A stretch of 36,875 bases of DNA from positions 1 through 36,875 of the forward strand of contig NZ_QGGF01000297.1 of the NCBI RefSeq assembly GCF_003857015.1. The letters are read 5' to 3'. The translations under genes were made by a program, and so were the position numbers. The notes below the pieces were generated by a model, which saw only the letters and a list, made by a program, of their open reading frames with translations, made no database searches and was not told where the DNA came from. The DNA is from Micromonospora globispora (GTDB lineage Bacteria; Actinomycetota; Actinomycetes; Mycobacteriales; Micromonosporaceae). How positions within the stretch are numbered: the first letter of the stretch is position 1; each line of letters starts with the position of its first letter. Shown here piece after piece: positions 7,780-16,850 of the stretch.

Positions 7780-10700
7780 CTACTTGGTGAAGGAGAACGT
7801 GCTCAGCCGGAGGTCTCCGCTGAACACGAGGTAGACGTCATGCCGGCCGGTGGCTCCGGTGACCGCGGCGGTGACGTCCCGGTAGGTGTACTTGTCTCCG
7901 GTGGACGGCACGCTCACGGTGCCGACGACCGGGCCGTTCGCGCCGTCGAGCCGGATCTGGACCGACCCGTCGCCCGCGTCGGCCTTCGCCGTCCGGGCGT
8001 TGAAGCCCTTCAGTCCAGAGCCGAGGTCGGCGTCCGCGAACTTGATCCAGTCGCCGGTGGCGCCGCCGACTGCGGTGCCGGCCGCCTTGGACTCGTCGAC
8101 GAGCTTGACCCCGGAGTAGTCGTCGAATGTAATCGCCTGGGTCGTCTTCGACAGGTCCCGGGCGGGGATCTTCTCACCGTTGACCCGCAGCGTCGTCCGC
8201 TGGCGGATGTCGGCGGAGGAGGAGCCGATGAGCACGTCATAGGAGGACGACTCCACCACCCAATTGCCGCGGGTGACGTCCCAGTGCGCCAGGTCGGCCG
8301 CCTTCAGCCGGAGCTGCACGGACTTGGTCTGGCCCGCGCCCAAGTGCACCTTGGCGAAGGTGCGCAGCTGCTTGACCGGCTGCTTGTCGCGGGAGGTCCG
8401 CTGGTGGGTGTAGAGCTGGACCACCTCGTCTCCGGCGACCTTGCTGGTGTTGGTGACATCGACGCTCACCGTGACGGTGCCGCCGGCACCGACCTGGCCG
8501 GCCGACAGCCGTGGCGTGCCGTACCTGAAAGTGCTGTACGACAGGCCGTACCCGAACGGGTAGAGCGGGGTGCCCTGGTAGTAGAGGTAGGTCCGGTTGG
8601 ACTTGATGATGTCGTAGTCGAACATGCTCGGCAGGTCGGCGTCGGACTTGTACCAGGTCTGGGTCAGCCGCCCGGACGGGTTGACGTCCCCGAACAGCAC
8701 GTCGGCCAGTGCATGCCCGGTCTCCGGCCCCGCGTGCGTGGTCCACAGGATGGCCGGAACGTTGGCCTGCTCCCAGTTGAGGGTGGTCGGGTAGCTGTTC
8801 TCCACCACCACGATCGTGTTCGGGTTGGCCTTACGCACCGCCTTGACGAGCTCCTCCTGGCCCTCCGCGAGCACCATGGTGGTCCGGTCGTGGTCCTCAC
8901 GGCCGTTGATCCACGGGTTGCTGCCGACCACCACCACCGCTGTGTCGGCACCCGTCACGGCCTTGACCGCCTCATCGACACCGCTGCTGACCACCTCCTT
9001 GGAGAACTTGGTGGCGTCCGCCTTGGTGGCGAGCTGCAAGGTGCCGTCGTCGGCGACCTTCGCGTAGACGGTCGACGGATCGGCCCAGCCGTAGGCCTTC
9101 TCGTAGCCTGCGTAGCGGAGCAGGTAGTTGCCGTCGTCCTGCTTCTCCAGCTTGAAGATCTGCTGGACGAACCAGCCGTTGGGCTCAGACTGGTCGTTGG
9201 CGAAGTTGGAGCCCCAGTTGTAGCGCCCGACGAACTTGCCGTTGGCGACGGCGCGTAGGGTGACGATGCCCTGGCCCCAGTCGAAGACGTCGAACTGCTC
9301 GGTAGCGCCCGCCGTGGCGGCAGTCGCCTTGAGCAGCGCACCGCCGTCACCGGTCCCCGCAGTGACGTACTTACCGGAACCGACGTCCTTGAGCGCGATG
9401 CGGTCGGCGCCCTCGCTGTCGGTCACGCTGCCGGAGGAGCCGAGCCGCTCCTTGATACCGTCCACCGGGGTGACCTTGTACGGCAGCTCCGCGGAGTACC
9501 AGTCCCGGTAGAGGACCTTGGCCAGCGGGCCGACCACGGCGACCTTCTTGGTCTTGGCCGCGTCGAGGGGCAGGATGCCGGAGTTCTTCAGCAGCACCTG
9601 CGCATCGGCGGCGGTCTGCCGGGCCAGCTTCTTGTGTGCGGTGTTGCCGATCACCGACGAGGTGATCTTGGCGTACGGGCCGCCGTCGGGGTCGAACTCG
9701 CCGAGCCGGACCCGGATGCTGAGGGCGTCGCGCACCGCTGCGTCGATGTCGGCCTCGGTGAGCAGCCCCTGCGCCAGCGCGTTCTTGATCGCGTTGACCG
9801 TCCTGCTGTTGTCGCCGTTGCCGATGGTGAAGCTGTCGTTGCCGGATTTGACGACGGCGGCGAACGCCTCGGCGTCGTTGGCGTAGTACTTCTGCGACTC
9901 GCTCAGACCGCCGGGCGCGTAGGCGTCGGTAACGTGGAAGAGCGGCTTCTTGGTCCACGAGCGAACCACCGTGTTCAGGTCGGCGCTGACGGTCGCGGGC
10001 CGCCCGTTGACCAGGTTGTAGGAGGTCATCACGCCGGTCGCCGCGTCGGCCGCCAGGGTCGGCCGGAACGCCTCCCGGTCGTATTCGTTCAGCACGCGCT
10101 CGGGCACCTGCGAGTCGGTGGTGTCCCGGTCCAGCCCCGAGCCGGCGGGGCCGTCGTCGTTGTTGTACGCCAGATAGTGCTTGAGCGTCGGCGCGGTCAG
10201 TAGGTACTTGGGATTGCCGCCCTGCAGGCCCTTGCCATACGCGGTGGCGATCGCGCCGGTCAGCGTCGGGTCCTCGGAGTAACCCTCCTCGTTGCGGCCC
10301 CAGCGGGGGTCGCGCAGCAGGTTGGTGACCGGGGCCCACATGTTCAGGCCCCACAGCATCCGCTCATCGTTGGTGGCGTGGTAACCGCGCGCCTCGACAC
10401 CGGTCGCCCGGCCGACCTGCTTGATCAACTCCGGGTCCCACGTGCTGGCCAGCCCGATGGCCTGCGGGAACACCGTGCCCTTGGCCAGCAGTTGGTTGCC
10501 GGAGGCGTCGCTGGTCCACGCGACGCCGTGCAACGCTTCGGTGCCCGTCTTGAAGGCCTTGATGCCCAGCCTGGGGATGGCCGGCTGGTATTGGTGCAGC
10601 AGCGAGATCTTCTCATCCAGGGTCAGTCGTCCGAGGAGATCGTCGACCCGCTTGCTCAACGAGAGATCCGGGTTCTGGAAGGGGTAGCTCTCCTGGGCGT

Positions 10701-10806
10701 TCGCCGGGGCGGCCAGACCCAGGGCCAGCACGGTCGTGATCATGGTCGGTACCAGTGATCTGCGGAATCGGCCCGGTGAACGGGCCGCCCGATGGGTGGG
10801 TTTCAT
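7780..10806 (-). CDS. Secreted GH3 glycosidase with fascin-like insert and CBM6-like tail
   Basis: 1008 aa, ATG with AGGAGG 5 nt upstream. Signal peptide cleaved near ANA|QE (residue 37). GH3 N-terminal barrel follows, with NLLRDPRWGRNEEGYSEDP and KHYLAYN (K209, H210); the likely nucleophile is D294 in VTDAYAPGG. The GH3 C-terminal domain carries the likely acid/base Glu in GREDHDRTT. It is interrupted (about residues 460-600) by a beta-trefoil, fascin-like insert (DVGSGKYVTA, AVANGKFVG). An FnIII-like domain (about 770-860) and a CBM6-like module (about 880-1008) complete it. Activity is probably beta-glucosidase or beta-xylosidase on plant oligosaccharides outside the cell. It is a single-gene unit with a LacI-type palindrome upstream and a hairpin downstream. 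Substrate is inferred from the GH31 and GH35 neighbours. Confidence 0.88.
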   Translation of the reverse strand: MKPTHRAARSPGRFRRSLVPTMITTVLALGLAAPANAQESYPFQNPDLSLSKRVDDLLGRLTLDEKISLLHQYQPAIPRLGIKAFKTGTEALHGVAWTSDASGNQLLAKGTVFPQAIGLASTWDPELIKQVGRATGVEARGYHATNDERMLWGLNMWAPVTNLLRDPRWGRNEEGYSEDPTLTGAIATAYGKGLQGGNPKYLLTAPTLKHYLAYNNDDGPAGSGLDRDTTDSQVPERVLNEYDREAFRPTLAADAATGVMTSYNLVNGRPATVSADLNTVVRSWTKKPLFHVTDAYAPGGLSESQKYYANDAEAFAAVVKSGNDSFTIGNGDNSRTVNAIKNALAQGLLTEADIDAAVRDALSIRVRLGEFDPDGGPYAKITSSVIGNTAHKKLARQTAADAQVLLKNSGILPLDAAKTKKVAVVGPLAKVLYRDWYSAELPYKVTPVDGIKERLGSSGSVTDSEGADRIALKDVGSGKYVTAGTGDGGALLKATAATAGATEQFDVFDWGQGIVTLRAVANGKFVGRYNWGSNFANDQSEPNGWFVQQIFKLEKQDDGNYLLRYAGYEKAYGWADPSTVYAKVADDGTLQLATKADATKFSKEVVSSGVDEAVKAVTGADTAVVVVGSNPWINGREDHDRTTMVLAEGQEELVKAVRKANPNTIVVVENSYPTTLNWEQANVPAILWTTHAGPETGHALADVLFGDVNPSGRLTQTWYKSDADLPSMFDYDIIKSNRTYLYYQGTPLYPFGYGLSYSTFRYGTPRLSAGQVGAGGTVTVSVDVTNTSKVAGDEVVQLYTHQRTSRDKQPVKQLRTFAKVHLGAGQTKSVQLRLKAADLAHWDVTRGNWVVESSSYDVLIGSSSADIRQRTTLRVNGEKIPARDLSKTTQAITFDDYSGVKLVDESKAAGTAVGGATGDWIKFADADLGSGLKGFNARTAKADAGDGSVQIRLDGANGPVVGTVSVPSTGDKYTYRDVTAAVTGATGRHDVYLVFSGDLRLSTFSFTK

Positions 10807-10930
10807 TGTGTCCTCCTCGATAGGTGAAGCACTGCACTGAAACTGTTGAGCCCATCGCCCGATATTCCTGTTGGCCGTCAGCAGTTATCTAATGCGGACG
10901 ATCAATCAGCAGAGTGTGTTATCAGCGCAA

Positions 10931-10950
10931 GAGTCGAAGCGCTTCGATTC
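10931..10950. promoter_or_regulatory. LacI-type operator before the GH3 gene
   Basis: TCGAAGCGCTTCGA (10934-10947) is a perfect 14-bp palindrome with the central CG typical of LacI-family operators. It extends to 20 bp with one mismatched pair. It sits 125 bp upstream of the GH3 start and just past the 3' end of lacI. Related sites at 12013-12026 and 18315-18328 define one small regulon. Confidence 0.8.
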
Positions 10951-10985
10951 TGCTCGATAATAGACATTATTAGGTCCCGTTCTCC

Positions 10986-11999
10986 TTAAACTTTGTTGAC
11001 GTGCGGGGCGGTGCTGGCGCGTTGAGTCAGGCGTGGCGGCAGCAGCGTTGCCTCCGGTACCTCATGCCCGTCCAGCTTTTCCATGAGCAGTTCGACGGCC
11101 CGTTTTCCCACCTCTTCGGCCGGGATGGCGACCGAGGTGAGCGGCAACTCGGCGTGCTCGGCGAGTTCGTCGGGGCAGATGGCGACCACCGACAGGTCGT
11201 CGGGAACCCGCCGACCGGCGCGCCGGAACGCGTCCACGATCGGTGCGACGATCGGCTCGTTGTGCACCACCACCCCGGTCAGGTCAGGGTGCTCGTCGAG
11301 CAGCGTCGCGACCATCGCACGGGCGGCGTCGGGAGTCGCCTCGCACGGGTGCAGCGTCGAGGTGAGGCCATAGCGGCGGGCCGCGGCCATGAAACCGTCC
11401 GCGGTCCGCTGCGCGAACCCGGTCTCCCGCTCGTAGACCTCGGACGGTGAACCGATTAGCCCTACGCAGCGGTGCCCGAGATCGGCCAGATGGTCGACAC
11501 AGACTTCACCGGCCGCCTTGAAGTCCAGGTCTATGCAGGTGAGCCCGGCGGATTCTGCGGGGAAGCCGATGAGCACCGCGGGCCGGTCCAGGGTGCGCAG
11601 CAACGGGATGCGCGCGTCGCGCATCTGGACGTCCATCACGATGAGCGCGTCGACCAGGGAACTGCCGGCGACCCGGCGCAGCCCTTCCTCGCCCTCCTCC
11701 TGGGTGAGCAGCAGCACGTCATGATCGTGCCGACGGGCCGTGGTCACCACGGAGACCGCGAACTGCATCACCACCGGGACGTGGATACCGGAACGCAACG
11801 GGATCACCAACGCGAGCACGTTCGAGCGATTGCTCGCCAGCGCGCGGGCCCCCGCGTGCGGACGGTAGCCCAGCTCCCGGATGCTCTCCCCCACCCGGCG
11901 CCGGGTCTCCTCTGAGATGGAACGCTTGCCGCTCAGCACATAGGAGACCGTGCTCGGCGACACGCCCGCATGGCGCGCCACGTCAGTGATCTTGACCAC
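10986..11999 (-). CDS. LacI-family transcriptional repressor
   Basis: 337 aa. N-terminal HTH with the classic ITDVARHAGVSPSTVSYVLSG (residues 3-23), hinge helix near ALASNRSNV (53-61), then a periplasmic-binding-protein-like sugar-sensing domain to about residue 330. Such repressors release DNA when they bind a sugar from the substrate being used. Single-gene unit between the GH3 gene and the GH1/GH31/ABC operon, all on the minus strand. A matching operator at 12013-12026, 14 bp upstream of its start, suggests autorepression. A broken paralogue lies at 19230-20127. The effector is probably a small xylose- or glucose-containing oligosaccharide (inference from neighbours). Confidence 0.92.
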   Translation of the reverse strand: MVKITDVARHAGVSPSTVSYVLSGKRSISEETRRRVGESIRELGYRPHAGARALASNRSNVLALVIPLRSGIHVPVVMQFAVSVVTTARRHDHDVLLLTQEEGEEGLRRVAGSSLVDALIVMDVQMRDARIPLLRTLDRPAVLIGFPAESAGLTCIDLDFKAAGEVCVDHLADLGHRCVGLIGSPSEVYERETGFAQRTADGFMAAARRYGLTSTLHPCEATPDAARAMVATLLDEHPDLTGVVVHNEPIVAPIVDAFRRAGRRVPDDLSVVAICPDELAEHAELPLTSVAIPAEEVGKRAVELLMEKLDGHEVPEATLLPPRLTQRASTAPHVNKV

Positions 12000-12012
12000 G
12001 AACCACCCCTAT

Positions 12013-12026
12013 TTGAAGCGTTTCGA
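12013..12026. promoter_or_regulatory. LacI-type operator upstream of lacI
   Basis: TTGAAGCGTTTCGA, a near-palindrome closely matching the perfect site at 10934-10947. It lies 14 bp before the lacI start codon and just past the GH1 remnant, consistent with autoregulation. Confidence 0.7.
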
Positions 12027-12029
12027 TTA

Positions 12030-12537
<508 letters not shown>

Positions 12538-12541
<4 letters not shown>

Positions 12542-14853
12542 GCGACCCCCCTGACGACAAGCGTGTCCTCTGCGGCCTGGACGAGTACGCCCTGTTCGTG
12601 CTCGGTGGCCGTGCCCCCCTCGACGGACCCGACCGACCGTACACGGACGAGGAGGACCTGCCAGCCTGTTGCGGCGCCCGTCGCCTCGACCCGTACGACG
12701 TCGGCCTCGCGGGAGATCATGAACGTCGCAGCGGTCTCCCCGGTCGGCGCCGGGATCTCGGTCGCGACATGGGCACCGTCGGGCAACTCGTACACACGCA
12801 GCGTGACACCGTCGGCGTAGTCGTAGTCGGGCCGGTCGTCGACCGCGCCCACCGGAAGCACCGCACCGGGTCGTACGAGCAGCGGCACGCTGTCGAAGCC
12901 ATGACGTTCGCGGACCCACCGTGGCCCGGCGACCTGCTCCCCCGTGAGGTAGTGCGTCCACGTCCCCTCGGGCACGTAGTAGGAGACCTCACCGCTCTCG
13001 GAGAACACGGGTGCGACGAGCAGATCGTCGCCGAGCATGTACTGCCGCTCCAGATGCGTGCACGCCGGATCGTCGGGGAACTCGACGACCATCGCCCGCA
13101 TCATCGGCAGACCCTCGGTGTAGGCCTGCCGCGCCGCTCCGGTGATGTACGGCATGAGCCGCAGCTTCAGCTTGGTGAACAGCCGGAGCACGTCGACGGA
13201 CTCCTCGTCGAACAGCCACGGCACCCGGTAGGAGTGGCTGCCGTGCAGCCGGCTGTGCGAGGAGAGCAGGCCGAACGCAATCCACCGCTTGAACAGGGCG
13301 GCGTCAGGGGTTCCCTCGAAGCCCCCGATGTCGTGGCTCCAGTAGCCGAAGCCCGACATCCCGAGCGACAGGCCGCCGCGCAGGCTCTCACCCATCGCCT
13401 TGAAGGTGGACTCGCAGTCGCCGCCCCAGTGGACCGGGAATTGCTGGGTGCCCGCCGTGGCCGAGCGCGCGAAGACGATCGCCTCGGCCTCTCCGCGGCG
13501 CTTACGGAGGAGGTCGAACACCGTCTGGTTGTAGAGGTAGGTGTAGTAGTTGTGCATCCGCTCCGGATCGGAGCCATCGAAGTACACCACGTCGGTCGGG
13601 ATGCGCTCGCCGAAGTCGGTCTTGAAACAGTCGACGCCCATGTCGAGCAGCGCGTCCAGCTTCGAGGCGTACCACTCCCGGGCCTCGGGGTTGGTGAAGT
13701 CGACCACCGCCATGCCCGGCTGCCACAGGTCCCACTGCCACACGTCCCCATTCGGCCGCTTGAGCAGGTAGCCCCTGGCCTGACCGTCCGCGAACAGCGG
13801 CGAGCGTTGCGCGATATACGGGTTGATCCACAGGCTGATCTTCAGTCCCCGCTCCTTCATCCGCCTGAGCATCCCGGGCGGGTCGGGGAAGGTCCTCGGA
13901 TCCCACTCGAAGTCACACCAGTTGAACTCGCGCATCCAGAAACAGTCGAAGTGGAAGACCGACAGCGGCAGATCCCGCTCGGCCATCCCGTCAATGAAGC
14001 TGGTCATCGTCGCCTCGTCGTACGACGTGGTAAACGAGGTGGACAGCCACAGGCCGTACGACCACACGGGCAGCCGCGCGGGACGCCCGGTCAGCGCGGT
14101 GTACTTGCGCAGGATCTCCTTCGGCGTCGGACCGTAGATGATGAAGTACTCCATCGACTGGCCCTCGACGCTGAACTGCACCCGCGATACCGCCTCCGAG
14201 GCGACCTCGAAGGACACATGCCCAGGGTGGTTGACGAAGATGCCGTAGCCGGCGTTGGTGAGGAAGAACGGGACGTTCTTGTATGCCTGCTCGCTGGCGG
14301 TGCCGCCATCGGCGTTCCAGACATCGACGACCTGGCCGTTCTTGACCAGCGGCCCGAAGCGTTCACCCAGCCCGTAGACGTGGTGGTCGACGCCGAGATC
14401 CAGCTGTTCCCGCACGTAGTGCTTGCCGTCGTCGGTGTCGATGACAGCCATGGCCGTCGATCCACTCGTGGTGAGCGTACGACCGTCGGCCAGGAAGTCG
14501 ACGCGCCACTGGTCGCCCAGGTCGATCCGTACGGACAACTCACCCGAGGTGAGGACAGCGGCCTCGTCGTCCACCGAGATCTCCACCTCGGCGGGCCTGT
14601 CCTGCAGCTCGAACTCCGGCCGTCGCGCCTCTCCCGCAAAGTGGGTGATCTTGACACCGATGACCTCCGGCACGGGGCTCGTGCACGCGATCGTGACGAC
14701 CGGACCCTCGAGCAGGTCACCTCGATGCTGGATCCGCTTGACGGGCGCGTGCACCGTCAGCGATCCGGGCCCGGTCGTCGCGTCAAGAACCTCGACCGGG
14801 TGGACGGCATGCACGCCCTCCCGCATCAGCCAGTAGCCATCGGTGAACTTCAT
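12538..14853 (-). CDS. yicI: GH31 alpha-xylosidase (YicI-type)
   Basis: 771 aa, essentially the length of E. coli YicI (772). YicI-type enzymes release alpha-linked xylose from the non-reducing end of isoprimeverose and xyloglucan oligosaccharides in the cytoplasm. The N-terminal beta-sandwich leads to the (beta/alpha)8 barrel. The nucleophile is D413 in [11 protein letters not shown] and the acid/base is D479 in VHWGGDCES, both in the exact YicI context. [14 protein letters not shown] and [16 protein letters not shown] are also conserved. No signal peptide, so cytoplasmic. It follows the second permease by 37 bp and overlaps the GH1 remnant by four bases, so it belongs to the SBP-permease-permease operon under the LacI-type site at 18315. 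The gene is intact, which contrasts with its broken neighbours. Confidence 0.93.
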
Positions 14854-14890
14854 GTACGGGGAGTACCTCTCACGCTCGAAGGGGCTGAGC

Positions 14891-15766
14891 TCACTTGATC
14901 GCGCCCGCTGTCAGGCCGCGGGTCAGGGTCCGCTGGAAGATCAGAAAGAAGATGACCGTCGGGATGATGCCGAGCAGTGCCGAGGCGCTCGACATCGTGG
15001 CGTCCATGAGTCGCTGGCCCTGCAGAACACCCAGGGCAACCGAGACCGTCTGGTTCTCATTCGAAGTCAGGAACACGAGCGGAATCAGGAACTCGTTCCA
15101 GGTCCAGATGAAGAAGAAGACCAGCAGCACGGCGACGGTCGGGCGGGTGACCGGGACGACGATCCGCCACAGCACCTGCCACGTGCTCGCCCCGTCCATC
15201 CGCGCCGCCTCGAGCAACGCCCGCGGGAAGGAACCGAGGACCGACGACAGGAGATAGGTCCCGAAGGCGCTCTGGATAACGGTGAAGATGATGATCACGC
15301 TAAGGCGGGTGTCGTAGAGGCCCACTTGCTTCGACAGGTAGTAAAGCGGGTAGACCAACGCCTCCTGCGGCAGCGTGTTCGCCATGAGCAACAGGACGAG
15401 AATCCATAGCCGGCCCGTGATCCGGCCGATGCCGAGGGCGTAGGCGTTCAGAACCGACAGGATCACCGCGAAGGCGGCGACAGAGCCGCTGATGATGACA
15501 CTGTTGAGGAGCTTCTCGCCGAAAGCGACGCGCTCCCAGAAGTCCTTCAAGCCCTGCAGATGGATGCCATCGGGCACGGCGAGCGGACCGTTCGTTGAGT
15601 ACTCCTCGGGGGTCTTCAGCGCGTTGAAGACAACGATCACGAAGGGGATCAGCATCACGAGAACGAGCACGATCAGCGCCGCCAGGACGACGTAACTCGA
15701 CGGGTCACGCCGTCGCCTCGCTCTGATGGGCGCCTTGATTGGTGGTTCGACCGAAGTAGCGGTCAC
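14891..15766 (-). CDS. Carbohydrate ABC importer permease, MalG type
   Basis: 291 aa inner-membrane subunit with six predicted helices and the cytoplasmic EAA loop EAARMDGASTWQVLWRIVVP, which docks the ATPase. A short Arg-rich N-terminus (RARRRRDP) precedes helix 1, as in MalG/LacG-like subunits. It overlaps the preceding permease by four bases (translational coupling) and is followed by the GH31 gene. With its partner and the SBP at 16851-18146 it should import oligosaccharides for cytoplasmic GH31 and, formerly, GH1 cleavage. No ATPase gene lies in the operon; actinomycetes commonly share one MsiK-type ATPase among such importers. Confidence 0.9.
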   Translation of the reverse strand: MTATSVEPPIKAPIRARRRRDPSSYVVLAALIVLVLVMLIPFVIVVFNALKTPEEYSTNGPLAVPDGIHLQGLKDFWERVAFGEKLLNSVIISGSVAAFAVILSVLNAYALGIGRITGRLWILVLLLMANTLPQEALVYPLYYLSKQVGLYDTRLSVIIIFTVIQSAFGTYLLSSVLGSFPRALLEAARMDGASTWQVLWRIVVPVTRPTVAVLLVFFFIWTWNEFLIPLVFLTSNENQTVSVALGVLQGQRLMDATMSSASALLGIIPTVIFFLIFQRTLTRGLTAGAIK

Positions 15767-16746
15767 TGCTCCTCCCCCAGGTCCTTGCTCTGTACGCGCA
15801 GGAAGACGACCGTCAGCGCCACGATGATCAGAGTGAGAATGGTGGCGATCGCCGACCCATAGCCCACTTCGGTCTTGTCAAAGAAGTTCTGGAACGAGTA
15901 GTACGCCGGCACGTTCGTCGCCCCGCCGGGCCCACCCTTGGTGAGTACGTAGATGTGCCCGAAGACCTTCAGCGAGGCGATGGTGCACCACAGCAGGCAC
16001 ACGTAGGTCTCCGGCCGGATCTGCGGGATCGTGAGGTGCCAGAACCGCCGCCACCACGACGCGCCGTCGATCTCAGCCGCCTCGTAGAGCGAGGGATCGA
16101 CCCGCTGAAGACCCGACATGAAGATGACCAGGGGAAAGCCGATCTGGATCCAGACCATGACCACCATGACGCTCCATATGGCGGTCTTGGGGTCACCCAG
16201 CCAGTCGTGCGCGAGTGAGTCCAGGCCGACGGCCTTGAACATCTCGTTGACGGCGCCGTTATCCGGAGCCAGAAGCCAGCTCCACACGATGCCGACGAGC
16301 ACGACGGGAAGCAGCTGCGGCAGGTAGATGCAGGCGCGCAGCACGCTGGCCGTACGCGGACCGAACTTCTTACCGATGAAGTCCGTGAGCGCCGCCGCCA
16401 GCACAAGCCCGATACACGTCGGGATGATCGCCATCGCGATGATCAGCGCCACGTTGTTGCGGAAGGAAGCCCAGAACTCCCCGTCCGAGAACAGCGCCTT
16501 GTAGTTGTCCAGGCCCGTCCACTTAGGAGTGCCGATCCCCGGCCACTCGGTGAAGCTGATGCCGATGTTCATGATGAACGGCACGCCGATGACGCCGACG
16601 AACAGCAGCAGTCCGGGGAGCAGGTAGAGCCAGTATGCCGCGCGATCACGCGACCGCCCGGTCCGGGGGGGCTTCGGTGGCGTGGGCGGCGGCCGTCGCC
16701 CCGCCACCGGTGGCGACGCCGGTGTCGCGCTCGCTGGTCGTGTCAT
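15763..16746 (-). CDS. Carbohydrate ABC importer permease, MalF type
   Basis: 327 aa. A Pro/Arg-rich cytoplasmic N-terminus of about 35 residues is followed by six predicted helices. The EAA loop reads EAAEIDGASWWRRFWHLTIP. The AYWLYLLPGLLLFVGVIG first helix is typical of CUT1-family first permeases. A 104-bp gap containing a strong stem-loop separates it from the SBP gene, whereas its 3' end overlaps the second permease by four bases. It forms the transmembrane channel with the MalG-type subunit. Confidence 0.9.
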   Translation of the reverse strand: MTRPASATPASPPVAGRRPPPTPPKPPRTGRSRDRAAYWLYLLPGLLLFVGVIGVPFIMNIGISFTEWPGIGTPKWTGLDNYKALFSDGEFWASFRNNVALIIAMAIIPTCIGLVLAAALTDFIGKKFGPRTASVLRACIYLPQLLPVVLVGIVWSWLLAPDNGAVNEMFKAVGLDSLAHDWLGDPKTAIWSVMVVMVWIQIGFPLVIFMSGLQRVDPSLYEAAEIDGASWWRRFWHLTIPQIRPETYVCLLWCTIASLKVFGHIYVLTKGGPGGATNVPAYYSFQNFFDKTEVGYGSAIATILTLIIVALTVVFLRVQSKDLGEEQ

Positions 16747-16784
16747 GCCGTGCCTTTCACGAGACGGCCTTTTGCCGCCTCGCA

Positions 16785-16814
16785 GGGGCAGTGCGCAGGC
16801 GGGCGCACTGCTCC
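16785..16814 (-). other. Intercistronic stem-loop between SBP and permease genes
   Basis: GCAGTGCGC (16788-16796) pairs perfectly with GCGCACTGC (16803-16811) around a 6-nt loop; flanking bases extend the stem to about 12 pairs with one imperfect pair. It lies just after the SBP stop. In malEFG-like operons such structures protect the SBP part of the mRNA and partly stop transcription, giving more SBP than permease. Confidence 0.65.
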
Positions 16815-16850
16815 CACGAGGATGCTTCTCAGATCTCTAGTAGTCGGCCA

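Noticed and set aside
7288..9258. Plus-strand frame of 656 codons
   Set aside because: Shadow of the GH3 gene; no recognisable domain, low-complexity Val/Gly/Asp composition.
12598..14898. Plus-strand frame of 766 codons
   Set aside because: Antisense to GH31, which matches YicI in length and both catalytic residues.
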